Assembly (NCBI GenBank): GCA_023213315.1
Contig: JAKCPI010002999.1
Coordinates: 124,001-188,000, forward strand
Length of the DNA: 64,000 nucleotides
Direction: 5' to 3'
Origin: Euborellia annulipes
Taxonomy: Eukaryota; Arthropoda; Insecta; Dermaptera; Anisolabididae
In this document: positions 53,069 through 63,138 of the stretch, in pieces
Layout: every line of letters begins with the position of its first letter
Position numbering within the stretch: the stretch's first letter is position 1
Made by a program: the position numbers and the translations under genes
Notes under the pieces: model-generated
Database searches by the model: none
Told to the model about the DNA's origin: nothing
What the model saw: only the letters and a program-made list of their open reading frames with translations

Positions 53069-53197
53069 TTGTTGATTCCATTCTGGACGCTGTATTTACC
53101 GAATCCCCAAAAAGACAATATCTTGGCATTTTAAGTCCAACAATTCCAGCAACGACAGCTCCGCTATGAACGCCGACTCGAATTTGTAGGTGAGATC
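53069..53197 (-). CDS. soluble guanylate cyclase catalytic exon (Gyc88E-like)
   Basis: Minus strand, acceptor TTTTTTTCAG before 53197 and donor ACAA|GTATCC after 53069. It encodes [20 protein letters not shown], then [20 protein letters not shown] and STS. This is the heart of the class III cyclase fold: HSGxVxAG, the purine-pocket/GTP-selecting Cys of RYCLFGD, and transition-state-stabilising N-x-x-x-R of NTASR. The product converts GTP to cGMP as a dimer. [14 protein letters not shown] and the SGAPE motif in the neighbouring exon favour the atypical, oxygen-sensing Gyc88E/89D group over the NO-activated alpha1/beta1 subunits. Confidence 0.92.
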
Positions 53198-53258
53198 CTG
53201 AAAAAAATATTAATGATTTGATAATAAATAATTTAAAAGGAAATGAATTAAGACAAAC

Positions 53259-53396
53259 CTGTGTGCCGGGTCGTGGAGGTCCGTAATAGCTTCAATCATG
53301 TCAAGCGCCAGCCATATCGCAGACCTTTTCCGCATGGTTGACTTCCTTTTCAGGAGCGCCTGACAATACCATATATGCATCCCCAATCGTCTCCAC
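53259..53396 (-). CDS. soluble guanylate cyclase catalytic exon, with indels
   Basis: Minus strand, acceptor GGATTGCAG before 53396, donor ACAG|GTTTGT. It encodes [29 protein letters not shown] then, after a TGGC duplication that shifts the frame (about 53306-53313), [23 protein letters not shown] carries a metal-binding-site neighbour and GTP-contact residues of the family. A further extra base near 53262 would be needed for the expected T-G junction into 53197. Upstream exons (first catalytic Asp, PAS, H-NOX) are not visible in the window. Confidence 0.85.
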
Positions 53397-55709
53397 CTGC
53401 AATCCAGGATATCTGTGATAATTAATTCCTTTAATAGAAAAAAAAATTATAATGAAAATTTCAAATTTTGTATAAGAATATTAAGTAATTATTATATGGC
53501 AAATTCTAATAGTTTGTAAGTTTTTCGACTGATGTTGTTCAAAAATTATTGATCAAAATATATAAATTTTAAATCATTCTTATTAATAATTTCTAAATAA
53601 CTAATATATATCGGGAAAATGTTTAAAATTGATCGGGAAATTTTGTAAATAGAAAGATTTCCTGTTAAAGAACCTTGTAATATATTTGAGGTGGGGGATG
53701 TAATTAAAAAAACAATGAATAGAATTATAAACTATAAAATTCATGAAAATGAGTGTAGATGGCTCTGACGTCGTTGTATATTAAATGCACGTAACGGTCC
53801 CTTAGAGGTTAGTTCACTTGAGTCGCAGCTAGTGTACAGTACTTGAAAACGACAAGCAGTCGAATCGTTGTGCAGTATTATAAATAATTTAACAAAATGT
53901 GGTCTATAATTAAAAGATCCCATAATAATTTATAAAGTGGCATAGCTAGAAATTTTAGACTCTTAGGCTAAACTTATATACACTATATATATTTTATCTA
54001 ATAAAAGATTGCACAATTGAGAGCAAATTTTCTTTAAATACCCTGGCCACCCACTTAGCTATATTATTAAAAAAGAAAATATAAAACTTTTTAAATTAAT
54101 ATAATATTAAAGATGGATTCAGCAATAAATTTATTAAATTAGTACTATTATTTATTTTACTCAAAAAAATGGGTCCTGACATTGACTTATCGATAGCTAC
54201 GTCACTAGGGGGAGAGATTCAGGGGGATTTCTGGAATGGAAGGATTTTTCCAAGATAGAGGAAGAAATTGAATTTCGTTTAGGAGAGCATGGTATTTTAT
54301 ATATGCTTCAGGGTGCGGCATACTAAATTTATTTATAGATTTATTAGAGCTCGATTTGGTTAATTGATTGCCTTATAGAAGATTCATTTGTATAATGCAC
54401 GTCATTAATGAGGGGAAATATTTGGATAAGAATTGTTTTGACTAGAATATTAATATAATGTTTGTTTATTTTTTTGGCTTCCTGAATTTAAAATGATTAA
54501 AGATGAGATAATGCTGGGCGGATGAACCCAGACAAATAACACCAGCTCCGTCTAAGATTTCTCTTTACATATTACATTTCGCTCAAACTAATGAATCGAA
54601 TCGTGTGGTTGGTAAAATTTCTTAGAGAGCTAAGAAATTTTATATTATCATTGATTGTAGATTTCGGCAGCCAAATTATTTTGGTAAGATTGATCAAAGA
54701 AAGAAAATTAATTAGCATAGATTTTTGAAAAATATAGGTATACTGTAAATTCGTTTTTTGAATTGATTTCAGGAACAGTCTTTCTTTCATTACTTGAAAT
54801 TCAAAATTATATTTGTTTAAAGTTTGTTAGTTATTTATCTGTAATGTTTATTGATTAGAGCAGTGGTTCCCAACCTTTTTTGATGTGCGGCCCACTTTTT
54901 CCGTAAAAAAAAACTCTGAGGCCCCGTGTATATATATAATTTTATATAAATATATAATAAGTATTCTTTCTTGAACACACAATGACAGGTGGTGTGTACT
55001 AAGAAATAATTATTAAAAACAAATAATTTTCAATATATTTATTTTGTTTACTGAAGAAAATAAGATAATAGGAATAAATTTTGATGTAGATGTAAAAATT
55101 CATTTATAATAAATTATTGGAGCCAAGTGTTAGACAAATATTCGGGCTAGGAAAAGTCGGTGAAGTTAATGTTTAGTAAATAAATAAATATATTTTATAC
55201 TAAGTTATCTGCCTGTCATCGTGAGAGTTTTGAAAAATGACAGTTTTCATTTTCGGATTTTATTACATTCAGACTCCTTATTTGGGGAGAATAAATTAAC
55301 ATAATGATCATTAATTCATTTGTCAGAAAAAAAAAATTATTTCAAAAATATCATCTATTGAAAATTGTTTTAATTTTGCCAAATTATTAATAAAATAATA
55401 GAAATTAATTAACATAAATTAAATATTAAGTCAATGACTTTGAGGTTAGAAAAAATGAATATATTACCTATGTGAATTGGATATTTTATATCTGTATCAT
55501 TCGTTATGATCACTTCTACTGACGAGAAAGACATCTTATCCTCTTGTTTAAATAAAAAATTATACGAAACAATTAAAGTAGTATATCAGAAAATTATTAA
55601 AACAATTTACAAGTTTGACGAATGGTTGGCTTGGCCAACAGTAGCGCAGCCCAGCGGGTCCCAACGCAACTATCACAAATGCTTATTTTAAAAATATTAA
55701 TGAAAAAAA
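53397..55709. other. AT-rich stretch, upstream of the recognised cyclase exons
   Basis: No exon with cyclase motifs or other domain was found. It is mostly AT-rich; a GC-balanced patch at about 53750-53860 has an open minus frame without family resemblance. At 54865-54925 TGATGTGCGGCCCACTTTTT resembles transposon-end sequence seen in other genomes, but no partner was found. Confidence 0.35.
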
Positions 55710-57060
55710 AATGCAGGAAGGAGATGGATTTGAACTCGCCAAGTTTGGTAATGTGAGGATGAAAAAAAAATTAAATGATAACCACTTTACCAACTCGGCC
55801 AACTTTGTTATGTTTTTTATAGAGACAAATAGACTAAATAAGAAACATTGAATCAAAGACGAATTAAAAAAAAATTTAATATTGCACATATGATATATCA
55901 TTTTTTACTACTTTTTATGCAGATTAATAATTTATAATTAAAATGTCAATAGGATGCATAGTTTTCAAGTTTTTCAGGGGCAAACGTACACAGTGTGAAT
56001 GCCTTGATGTAATTAAACCAAAAACTTTATCTAACATATGATACATTAAATTAATTCTTGAATTCCCCCTGATTCCACAGAACTAAAGCCCTTTTAATTA
56101 TATAATCTAATTTGAGAGTTATTGGCGATCAAAGTTAAGTCTATTTTCAGACTATTTTCTACCTTATTGACATCAACACTCAATTCTATATATTTTCGAA
56201 AAAGCTTATTTAGCAATGTCTGATTAAAACCAAATTTTTACCAGAGATTTATAATTAAAAAATGAGTTTTTTCCTAAAGTTTCATTGAGATTGGTAAAGA
56301 AATAAATAAAATATTGACTATTTTGTAAATTGAGTTTTAGAATTTGGGATCTCAGATGGAAGCCTAGACCGGGTTCACAGAGCGCTCTCTTTACCAATTC
56401 GGGATCCCGAATTCTAAAACTCAATTTACAAAATAGTCAATATTTTATTTATTTCTTTACCAATCTCAATGAAACTTTAGAAAAAAACTCATTTTTTAAT
56501 TATAAATCTCTGGTAAAAATTTGGTTTTAATCAGACAATGCTAAATAAACTTTTTCGATAATATAGAAAATTGAGTGTTGATGTCATTAAGGGCGAAAAT
56601 AAGCCTAACTTTGATCGCCAATAACTTCCAAATTAGATCATATAATTAAAAGGGCTTTAGTTCTCTGGAATCAGGAGAAATTCAAGAATTAATGACATAT
56701 ATCATATGTTAGATAGAGTTTTTGGTTTAATTACATCAAGGCATAAACAATCTGACGTTTGGCCATTGAATTATTTGAAAACTATGAATGCTTTTGAAAC
56801 TTTGATTATAAATTAATAATCTGCATAAAAATTAATGAAAAATGATGTATCATATGTGGAATATTAAAATTTTTTTAATACTTCTTTTATTTTATGTTTC
56901 TTACATGGCTTATTTTTTCTTACTTTAATTAAGTAAACTTTGGCTTAGGTGGTTAAATCGTCATCAAGCAATCTATATTTTTTTCCATTCACACGTAACC
57001 AAACTTCGCGAGTTCAAATCCACCTCCTTCACTTTTTTTTTTAATCATATTATCACTTTC
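55710..57060. repeat. giant palindrome, copy 2
   Basis: It is the same ~660-bp-arm palindrome as 42485-43825: GAAGGAGATGGATTTGAACT on the left edge, AGTTCAAATCCACCTCCTTC on the right, centre near 56370 (GGGATCTCAGATGGAAGCCT..TTCGGGATCCCGAATT). The right flank to about 57180 (CATTATAACGAGAGAAAGGA, CCCTATGTTTAGGGAATTTT) is the inverse of sequence left of copy 1 (42340-42480), so the mobile unit includes that flank. The left arm has more substitutions than the right. Confidence 0.85.
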
Positions 57061-57286
57061 CTTTTATTTTTAATGCCAACTTATAATTACATTTATCTGT
57101 CATTATAACGAGAGAAAGGATTTGTGGAATATAAATTTTCGTAACCCTATGTTTAGGGAATTTTGACAAATTTTTAAATAACTTTTTTTTTATTTATGTT
57201 GGCATGAAGGCCACAATTTTAACCAATTATGCTGGCTGGAGTTGGAGAACGAATCTGGAGGGGCAAATGAGCAGGGTATTATCACC

Positions 57287-57472
57287 CAGGCCCGGAACTA
57301 GGAATTTTTTTAAGGGGGGCAAAATTTAATTTGCCGCCCCCTCCTTGAAATTTTCTATACAAAATTCATATCATTTTACCTTCATTTTAGTAAATTTTTC
57401 TTTAATTGCCGCCCCCTAAAATCTGCCGCCCGGGGCACACGCACCCACTGCCCCCCTCTAGATCCGGCCCTG
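57287..57472. mobile_element. hAT-superfamily MITE with 8-bp TSD TTATCACC
   Basis: The element runs from CAGGCCCGGAACTAGGAA to CTAGATCCGGCCCTG (186 bp) between exact TTATCACC duplications (57279-57286 and 57473-57480). It is the same family as 14038-14211 (CCGCCCGGGGCACA, TTTGCCGCCCCCTCC). Confidence 0.92.
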
Positions 57473-57502
57473 TTATCACCAGGCCTGATTATCACAGATT
57501 AA

Positions 57503-57855
57503 AGGCTCAAACAGACAGAACGCGAAATTCGCGACGCTCAGGCTACGCGCGCATTTCGCGACGAAAGGCGTTTTTGCTAAGCCACGCAGGCAGGCGTACG
57601 ATCCGGTATTGTGTATATGTATATTTTTCATTAACATCACTCATCTTGATGATAGTTCGCCTGTTCGCGCGAAGGAGTTGTAAATTTGTACAACTCGAAA
57701 AAGCTGTCGCGCGAAAGAGAGCGTTTACGCCGCGTAAGTTCGCCCCCTGTGTGACGGGGATGATACAGTCTTGCCTTATACAACATTTCGCGCCCTTTCG
57801 CGGCGTTGAAAAAACGCCAAGCGACGCGAATTTCGCGTTCTGTCTGTTTGAGCCT
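57503..57855. mobile_element. Harbinger-like MITE, TSD TAA, CpG-rich
   Basis: Near-perfect ~35-bp inverted ends (AGGCTCAAACAGACAGAACG.. and ..CGTTCTGTCTGTTTGAGCCT) are flanked by TAA (57500-57502 and 57856-57858). The interior is unusually rich in CG and GCGCGA words. The 150-aa ORF crossing it is an artefact of this composition. Confidence 0.85.
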
Positions 57856-58858
57856 TAAAGATATATCATAAAAAAAAAAAATTATTTAATCTAACTGGTA
57901 CATTTGAGTCACTTCAAACTGTTTTGCCTAACTACCCGCCAAGTCTATGGTACAATTAAAATTTTCAAATCCCGCGCCTAACGCTTTTAGTTTTAGTAAC
58001 ATATATTAATTTTAAATATAATTTTAAAGAAATTATACATAATTATTTTTCTCTTTTTAGTACATTTATAAAAGCGTTGTTTTTAATTTTTTTTTTATAT
58101 TATTTTATTAATTATTAATGTTGGTAGAGGTTTTAGTTTATTCCCTGCTGTAGATGGCAGCAGGGAATAAACGGGAAGAGACATCACGTAGTAAAAAAAT
58201 GGTGTGCCTAAAACCAGAGTTGGCAAGTTTTATCCCGGCGTGTATAATACACGGTTTTATACATGTATAAAACTATCACGGATAAAACTAGGCCTATGTA
58301 TAAAATGTAAAAAACCAACCCACCGGAAAAAACAGCTTAAAAGCTTTTATGTCATATTTTTTAATGTTTTAGAGCATTGACGATGTTGTTTGCTTTTTAT
58401 TTAGTGAATAATATAATCAAAATGTTAATAAAATAATTGAAAAATGAAATTCAAAAATTAAATATGGAAACCTAACCTACAGCTGTCAATTCATTTGTAA
58501 GTATATTTATTATTTTCTTTAATTAATTAATATCAAATAATTAAATTTAGTTTGCTTTTATTTTTTTAGGTTTCTGACAAGGAACTAAACGTATGGAAAA
58601 CTAATTTTAGAATATATATGGCCCGAAAAGTGGAATCTGACAGGTGGTGCAAATCTATTACCTCTAGATTTTAAAATATTTAAAAGTCATATTTGTTTTG
58701 GTTTCTATAATAGATAAAGAAGAAATAACTGTACTACTGTTTTTAATTTTATCTTAATTTGTTCTTTCAAAAGGTATTTTTCTATGGTTAATAAAAAAAA
58801 AAAAAAAAAAAAAAAATTGAATTAAAACATTTGGAAAGCATCTCATCTTTATGGAATG

Positions 58859-59010
58859 GATGAGAGCAAGTACAGGTGCAGCAAATAAAAGATGTTAAAT
58901 AAATAAATAAAGAGAGCTTTTGGATGCCGAAAAGGAGACGTTCCGGACAAAATTTTATTCGTCCATCCTCAGCCTCTCTTTATTTGCTGCATCTGTACTT
59001 GCTCTCTTCC
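58859..59010 (-). repeat. inverted repeat with a variant hammerhead-like core
   Basis: Arms AGAGCAAGTACAGGTGCAGC and GCTGCATCTGTACTTGCTCT (one mismatch) flank sequence that on the minus strand reads CTGAGGATGGAC, loop, GTCCGGAACGTC: the hammerhead order with a GGAC/GTCC stem II, but GGAAC in place of GAAAC. Probably a mutated relative of the 25.5-kb and 49.9-kb motifs. Confidence 0.5.
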
Positions 59011-59239
59011 ATTCTAAAAAATTATCCAAAAAAGAATTATTAAATGTCAAGATAATAAGTATGAATATACTGAATCTTGTTTATGTTTAGTTCATGCCAA
59101 ATGTATTATAAGAAGGTATTGCATACACAAACTTTAAACAATACCTGTATTACAGTACACTGGTTGTGAAGTGTTTAATAATTGTAACATAATAAATAAA
59201 TGCATTGTATATATACATAAAAATATTTTGTTATTTTTA

Positions 59240-59465
59240 GGGTGAACGCACACCGATCGAGCAAAAACGTTTTTGCCTGAAACTGTTTTTTAATGCTTTT
59301 CTATGGGTCAACGCACACCGAAGAGACAAAACACAATTGGTCACGATTTGACATCATCGAACAAAATGTATTGCCCGAAAACTTTTTTGCTCGATCGATG
59401 TTTGTTGACATCGAGCAAAACGTTTTGGCCGAAAACGTTTTTACTCGATTAATGTGCATACAGCC
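59240..59465. mobile_element. Harbinger-like MITE, TSD TTA, sibling of 48139-48506
   Basis: Starts GGGTGAACGCACACCGAT and ends with a diverged GTGCATACAGCC; flanked by TTA (59237-59239 and 59466-59468). Interior GCAAAACGTTTTGGCCGAAA words match the 48-kb copy. Confidence 0.8.
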
Positions 59466-60498
59466 TTACTCATTTATTCCTAAGATAATAACAATTTCCT
59501 GCTTTTTAATCTTTTAATCCCAATCATTATATATTTATATTTTTTTTTTCTTTCTTTTTTTATTTTATATTTTTTTATAAAAAACTTTATAAAAATTATT
59601 TAAAAAGGTAAATTTTAGAATTTTGGTGTTTAGGCTTTCGCAGTTTCATTAGTCCGGCCACTCATTCTGTGGCTTTCAGATACAATTCAGCTAAGATTAT
59701 AAAGGTTGTTACATCTGTGACAATCTCATTTGAATTGAATTTAGAATTTAGACTTTTATATTTGTTATTATTAACAATAAACGCTTCGGCCATTCATTCT
59801 GTGGTCAAAAAGTTAAAATTTTTGCAAACAAACCACAGCTAAACCCAAATCAATTTAGTTCTGTCAATCATCAGTGGTCTTCCTCCTGGCATTTTTGATA
59901 ATTTGTTTTTATATATTATAAATAATAAAAAATATAACTCATTCTAGTCATAAATGATTTTGTTTTGAATTTCCTTTCTCGTCGGGTTTGCGCATGCGCA
60001 TTCGAGTTTTATACATATTATACGTTTTATACAAGTTTTATACATATTATACGTTTTATACAAGTTTTATCCTCGATTTGTGTATAAAACTGCAAAATTG
60101 TGTATAAAACCCAACTCTGCCTAAAACACAGGGAGGTAGGGAGTGACACTAAGGCTTGTTTGAAGGAGTGGGGGGTGGCTCCAAAAAAGAGGGGAGAAAT
60201 TCGTGTCGGCCATATTGAAAATATGTAAACATTGACTTTTCCATAGGACATAATACAATTTTGTTTCCAATTTTCTCGTGTTTTTGAAAGTTTTTCTTAG
60301 ATATTTCTTCTTTGTTTTATAGTTTTGTTCATATATTTAAACATTTGAAATAGTTTTTAATGATTTAATTTGTAATTACTTGTTTTTTTTTTTTAGATTT
60401 TAAGTCTAGGTTAGGTATAGGCTATAGATAGTTGTTTTATTGAAGAATTCTTGATTTTGTGTGTTTTTATTTTATTTTTATTTTTAAAAATAATTAAC

Positions 60499-60633
60499 AT
60501 GGCATGTTTTGCATATGGATGCATGAAACGACCTATAAAAAAAAGTAAAAGACAGCAAAATGAAGAGGAATCTAGGAAAACATTTTCTTTCTACAAGCCC
60601 CCTAAAAAGCTTCTTTTGATGAGAAAACATCAG
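60499..60633 (+). CDS. THAP-domain 5' exon (transposase remnant)
   Basis: From ATG 60499 the frame encodes MACFAYGCMKRPIKKSKRQQ, a short acidic stretch, then RKTFSFYKPPKKLLLMRKHQ, and a donor-like CAG|GTATTT. The C-x4-C spacing followed by a F-x-F/P motif resembles the first half (C2 part and the hydrophobic core before W/CH) of a THAP zinc finger. The second half would be on a following exon that is missing or interrupted by the SINE. No selection can be judged from one copy. Confidence 0.55.
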
Positions 60634-60702
60634 GTATTTTTTTTTTTTTTTTTTATCATAACAAGTGCCTCAAAACTACCAGTCATATTTATATATAGTC
60701 AG

Positions 60703-60862
60703 TTTTTTTTTTTTTTTAACATTCACACTTTGTTTTCTCATTCACACTCACATTCACACACAAATTCACACAGTCTTTTCGGCAAGTTAGGCCATTTAAG
60801 ACTTTTAACGATACTAGTATTTTTAATAATATATCTATTGGGGATCCAGGCATTTCTATATA
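60703..60862 (-). repeat. SINE 3' half inside the P-like element
   Basis: T-run at 60703-60717, the complement of the GTGTGAATGAGAAAACAAAG tail, TTCGGCAAGTTAGGCCATTT and TCCAGGCAT mark a minus-strand SINE lacking its head. It postdates the P-like element. Confidence 0.75.
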
Positions 60863-61342
60863 CTCAGTTAATTGCATAAATTTATCATACTAAACAAAAT
60901 ATTTTTTGTATATAACATTATGAGATTTATATAAATTAATACTTTTGGTAATTAAACAAATATATTAATAAATATATTTTTTGTTTATATTTTATTTTTT
61001 GTAACCATTTTTCCATTAAACTAATGATAATTTCTTTTTTTAATTGACTAATCAACAGCATTAGGAAGAGAATGATTGCCGCAACATTTAATTTTTTTTA
61101 TACATATATGCATATCAAAACGACCTGCGGTTGAAATAAAATAATTTTTAAAGAGTTTTTCCTTCATGAGAAAATTTTTGCTCACATAATTTTCCAAAAA
61201 AAAGGCCCGAAATTTGATGATATATTAACATTACGTTCAATGGGAAATTCAATGTTTTCATCTTTTCAATATGGCGGCTGTGACGTCATTTAGGCGACAA
61301 CTTTTATTCCAAAGCTTCCCTCCCTACCTCCCTGCTAAAACA

Positions 61343-62604
61343 CGGTCTATTCCAGGCACCTTCAGCGCTCCCTAACAGCTTATACAAAACTACTTTGGTG
61401 GTGGGCGGCTGATTTAAAAATTCAAATGAAAGGTTTTCCTCCAGAATGTATATAATTATTTATTTATTCCTTGCTATTTATTACTAGTTTCTGATTTCTC
61501 ATCCAAATAAATCTTAATGATTCTAGTCCCAATGAATAAAATCGTTAGTGAAAGGTTTTTTTTTCCTCCAGGGAAAATAAAAGGCATAAATAAAGTTCCA
61601 AGTTAAAATATATATTTATTAAAATAAAAAATTTGAAAGTAAACATTTTAAGCAAACATTATTTTTTTTTTAGAAAAATTCTAAAAAAAAAAATATTCAA
61701 TATTATTAGAGGAATTTTTAATCATAGACCAAAAAATTCCTCTAATAATATTTCCAACCACAAAAACTTTAATAAATATACAATATATTTATAAACATAC
61801 ATATATAAAAGACCAAAAATTACAAGTTAAAATATAACAAAAGCATATTATTTTTCCACCAAACTTCCAATAAAAAAAAATAATATTATGGATGTCGTGT
61901 GTGTATATATATACATGTACATGTATATAGACAAACGAACCTCATTTTGATGTTTGAAGAATTATTAAGCAAATTATAACGTATCCCTTGATTAAACAAC
62001 TTTTTCAAATGGTCGAAATGAGTTGTCACTTGAGTCCTATAAAAAATGTAAAAGCAAAAAAATATTTTTATATATGCCAAAACAATTAATCAAAGAATAA
62101 AATAAATTCTAATAAATACAATATATTACAAAATATTTAAAATGACCAACAAAAAAAATATATTGTATATTAGAAATTAAATAAATTGAGCAAAAAACAA
62201 ACAAACAAACCTGAATTTGATTCTGCCTTTGACACTTGTTTGCAAATGGCCGAAATGTGTTTTGCAGGCAACCTGATTCTTGGTGGCTCTTCTGCGCATG
62301 CGCAAGATCCAAATCAGGCGACACTAGCAGCCTCTGTACTAGACTACAGAAACTTTCATTCTGAACATAGGAACAATATATCAAAAAGCACTCCAAATTC
62401 TTCCATTGACTTGTCCCCCCCCCATGGATGGCAGATAGATCGTTGATCTAACAACGAAATATATAAATGGCGCCTTTATCGCTCTGATTTTATCTTTGAT
62501 ACATTTGTTTGTTTTTCTAGATTCTGTACAAAACTCTGTTTTATATAGTTTATAATATTTTTTAATTTACAAGTTTATATTTGAATATTTCAAATAAAAT
62601 CGAG
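61343..62604. other. AT-rich stretch with one GC-balanced island
   Basis: Mostly AT-rich. At about 62210-62345 a GC-balanced patch with TGCGCATGCGCA (an NRF1-type palindrome, 62291-62302) is open on both strands (plus frame MSKKQTNKPEF onward). Its left part resembles 61935-62040 in inverted sense or as a loose repeat (CAAATGG(C/T)CGAAATG). It may be a promoter/first exon or a repeat; I could not decide. Confidence 0.3.
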
Positions 62605-62677
62605 ATGTTTGAAATTAAAGAAGAATTGAACATTTCCTTTGAGGAGCAAGAGGAGGTTAAATATCCCATTCATATTG
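62605..62677 (+). CDS. possible 5' coding exon (acidic, zinc-finger-gene-like)
   Basis: ATG 62605 opens MFEIKEELNISFEEQEEVKY, then PIHI, and ends at a good donor ATTG|GTAATT in phase 1. Short acidic first exons with an IKEE motif are common at the start of arthropod C2H2 zinc-finger genes. No second exon is visible before the Copia element. Confidence 0.3.
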
Positions 62678-62965
62678 GTAATTTATTTTTATAACCTTTT
62701 CTCATTTTACTTTTTAATTTTTCATTTTTAACAAGACTGTGAGTATTTTTTATTGATGAGGCCAAACATCCCATGGCCCCCGGGAATCGAATTAAATAAA
62801 ATTGTCATTTTTATTTAATATCTTAACTGTCGTAAATTATCGGCCATTTACTTGCATTTTTATTTTCATATATATATATAGTAATAACGTTCTTCTACCT
62901 TCTGGTTTCTCATGATCACCTATCCGAGATCCCTTGCTCGTTTGAGATATATATATATATATATA

Positions 62966-63138
62966 TGTAGAGATTTTACTAAAAGTAAGAAATAAATACT
63001 TAGTAAATGCTTCTAGTAAATGCAGCGAAGACTATTTATTGATATTAAAAGATAGACAACAAACATTGGTTTCCATAACATTAGTTTTCCAATGAATACA
63101 ACAAACATATAGTCCTACTTAAAATTACTATTTTAACA
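62966..63138 (-). repeat. 3' LTR of a Copia element
   Basis: On the minus strand it starts TGTTAAAATAGT directly after the purine-rich tract AAGTGGGAG (63139-63147) and ends AAAATCTCTACA, giving canonical TG..CA borders and 173 bp. Partner LTR and target duplication are outside the window. Confidence 0.65.

Larger units (their letters stand above)
58215..60119. mobile_element. 1.9-kb hAT element with 8-bp TSD CCTAAAAC
   Basis: Ends CAGAGTTGGCAAGTTTTATC and AAACCCAACTCTG are inverted and flanked by exact CCTAAAAC (58207-58214 and 60120-60127). Subterminal repeats of TTTTATACA / TGTATAAAAC occur at both sides. No transposase frame is intact; it hosts a Harbinger MITE (59240-59465) and a hammerhead-like inverted repeat (58859-59010). 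Partial relatives lie at 31706-32677 and from 36362. Confidence 0.88.
60129..61334 (+). mobile_element. P-like transposon encoding a THAP exon, 8-bp TSD CTAAAACA
   Basis: Ends CAGGGAGGTAGGGAG and CTCCCTACCTCCCTG are inverted (the 15 terminal bases pair), with a subterminal GCCATATTGAAAA repeat in both arms, flanked by exact CTAAAACA (60121-60128 and 61335-61342). It contains a 5' exon of a THAP zinc-finger protein and a later SINE. THAP domains are the DNA-binding domain of P-element transposases, and 8-bp duplications fit that superfamily. The catalytic part is gone. Confidence 0.75.

Noticed and set aside
57406..57858. 150-aa plus-strand ORF
   Set aside because: It spans two MITEs with defined ends (57287-57472 and 57503-57855); openness comes from CpG-rich repeat composition.
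62186..62446. 86-aa plus ORF and 95-aa antisense ORF
   Set aside because: Both strands are open over the same GC-balanced island, neither has a recognised domain or splice support; kept only as an undecided stretch.
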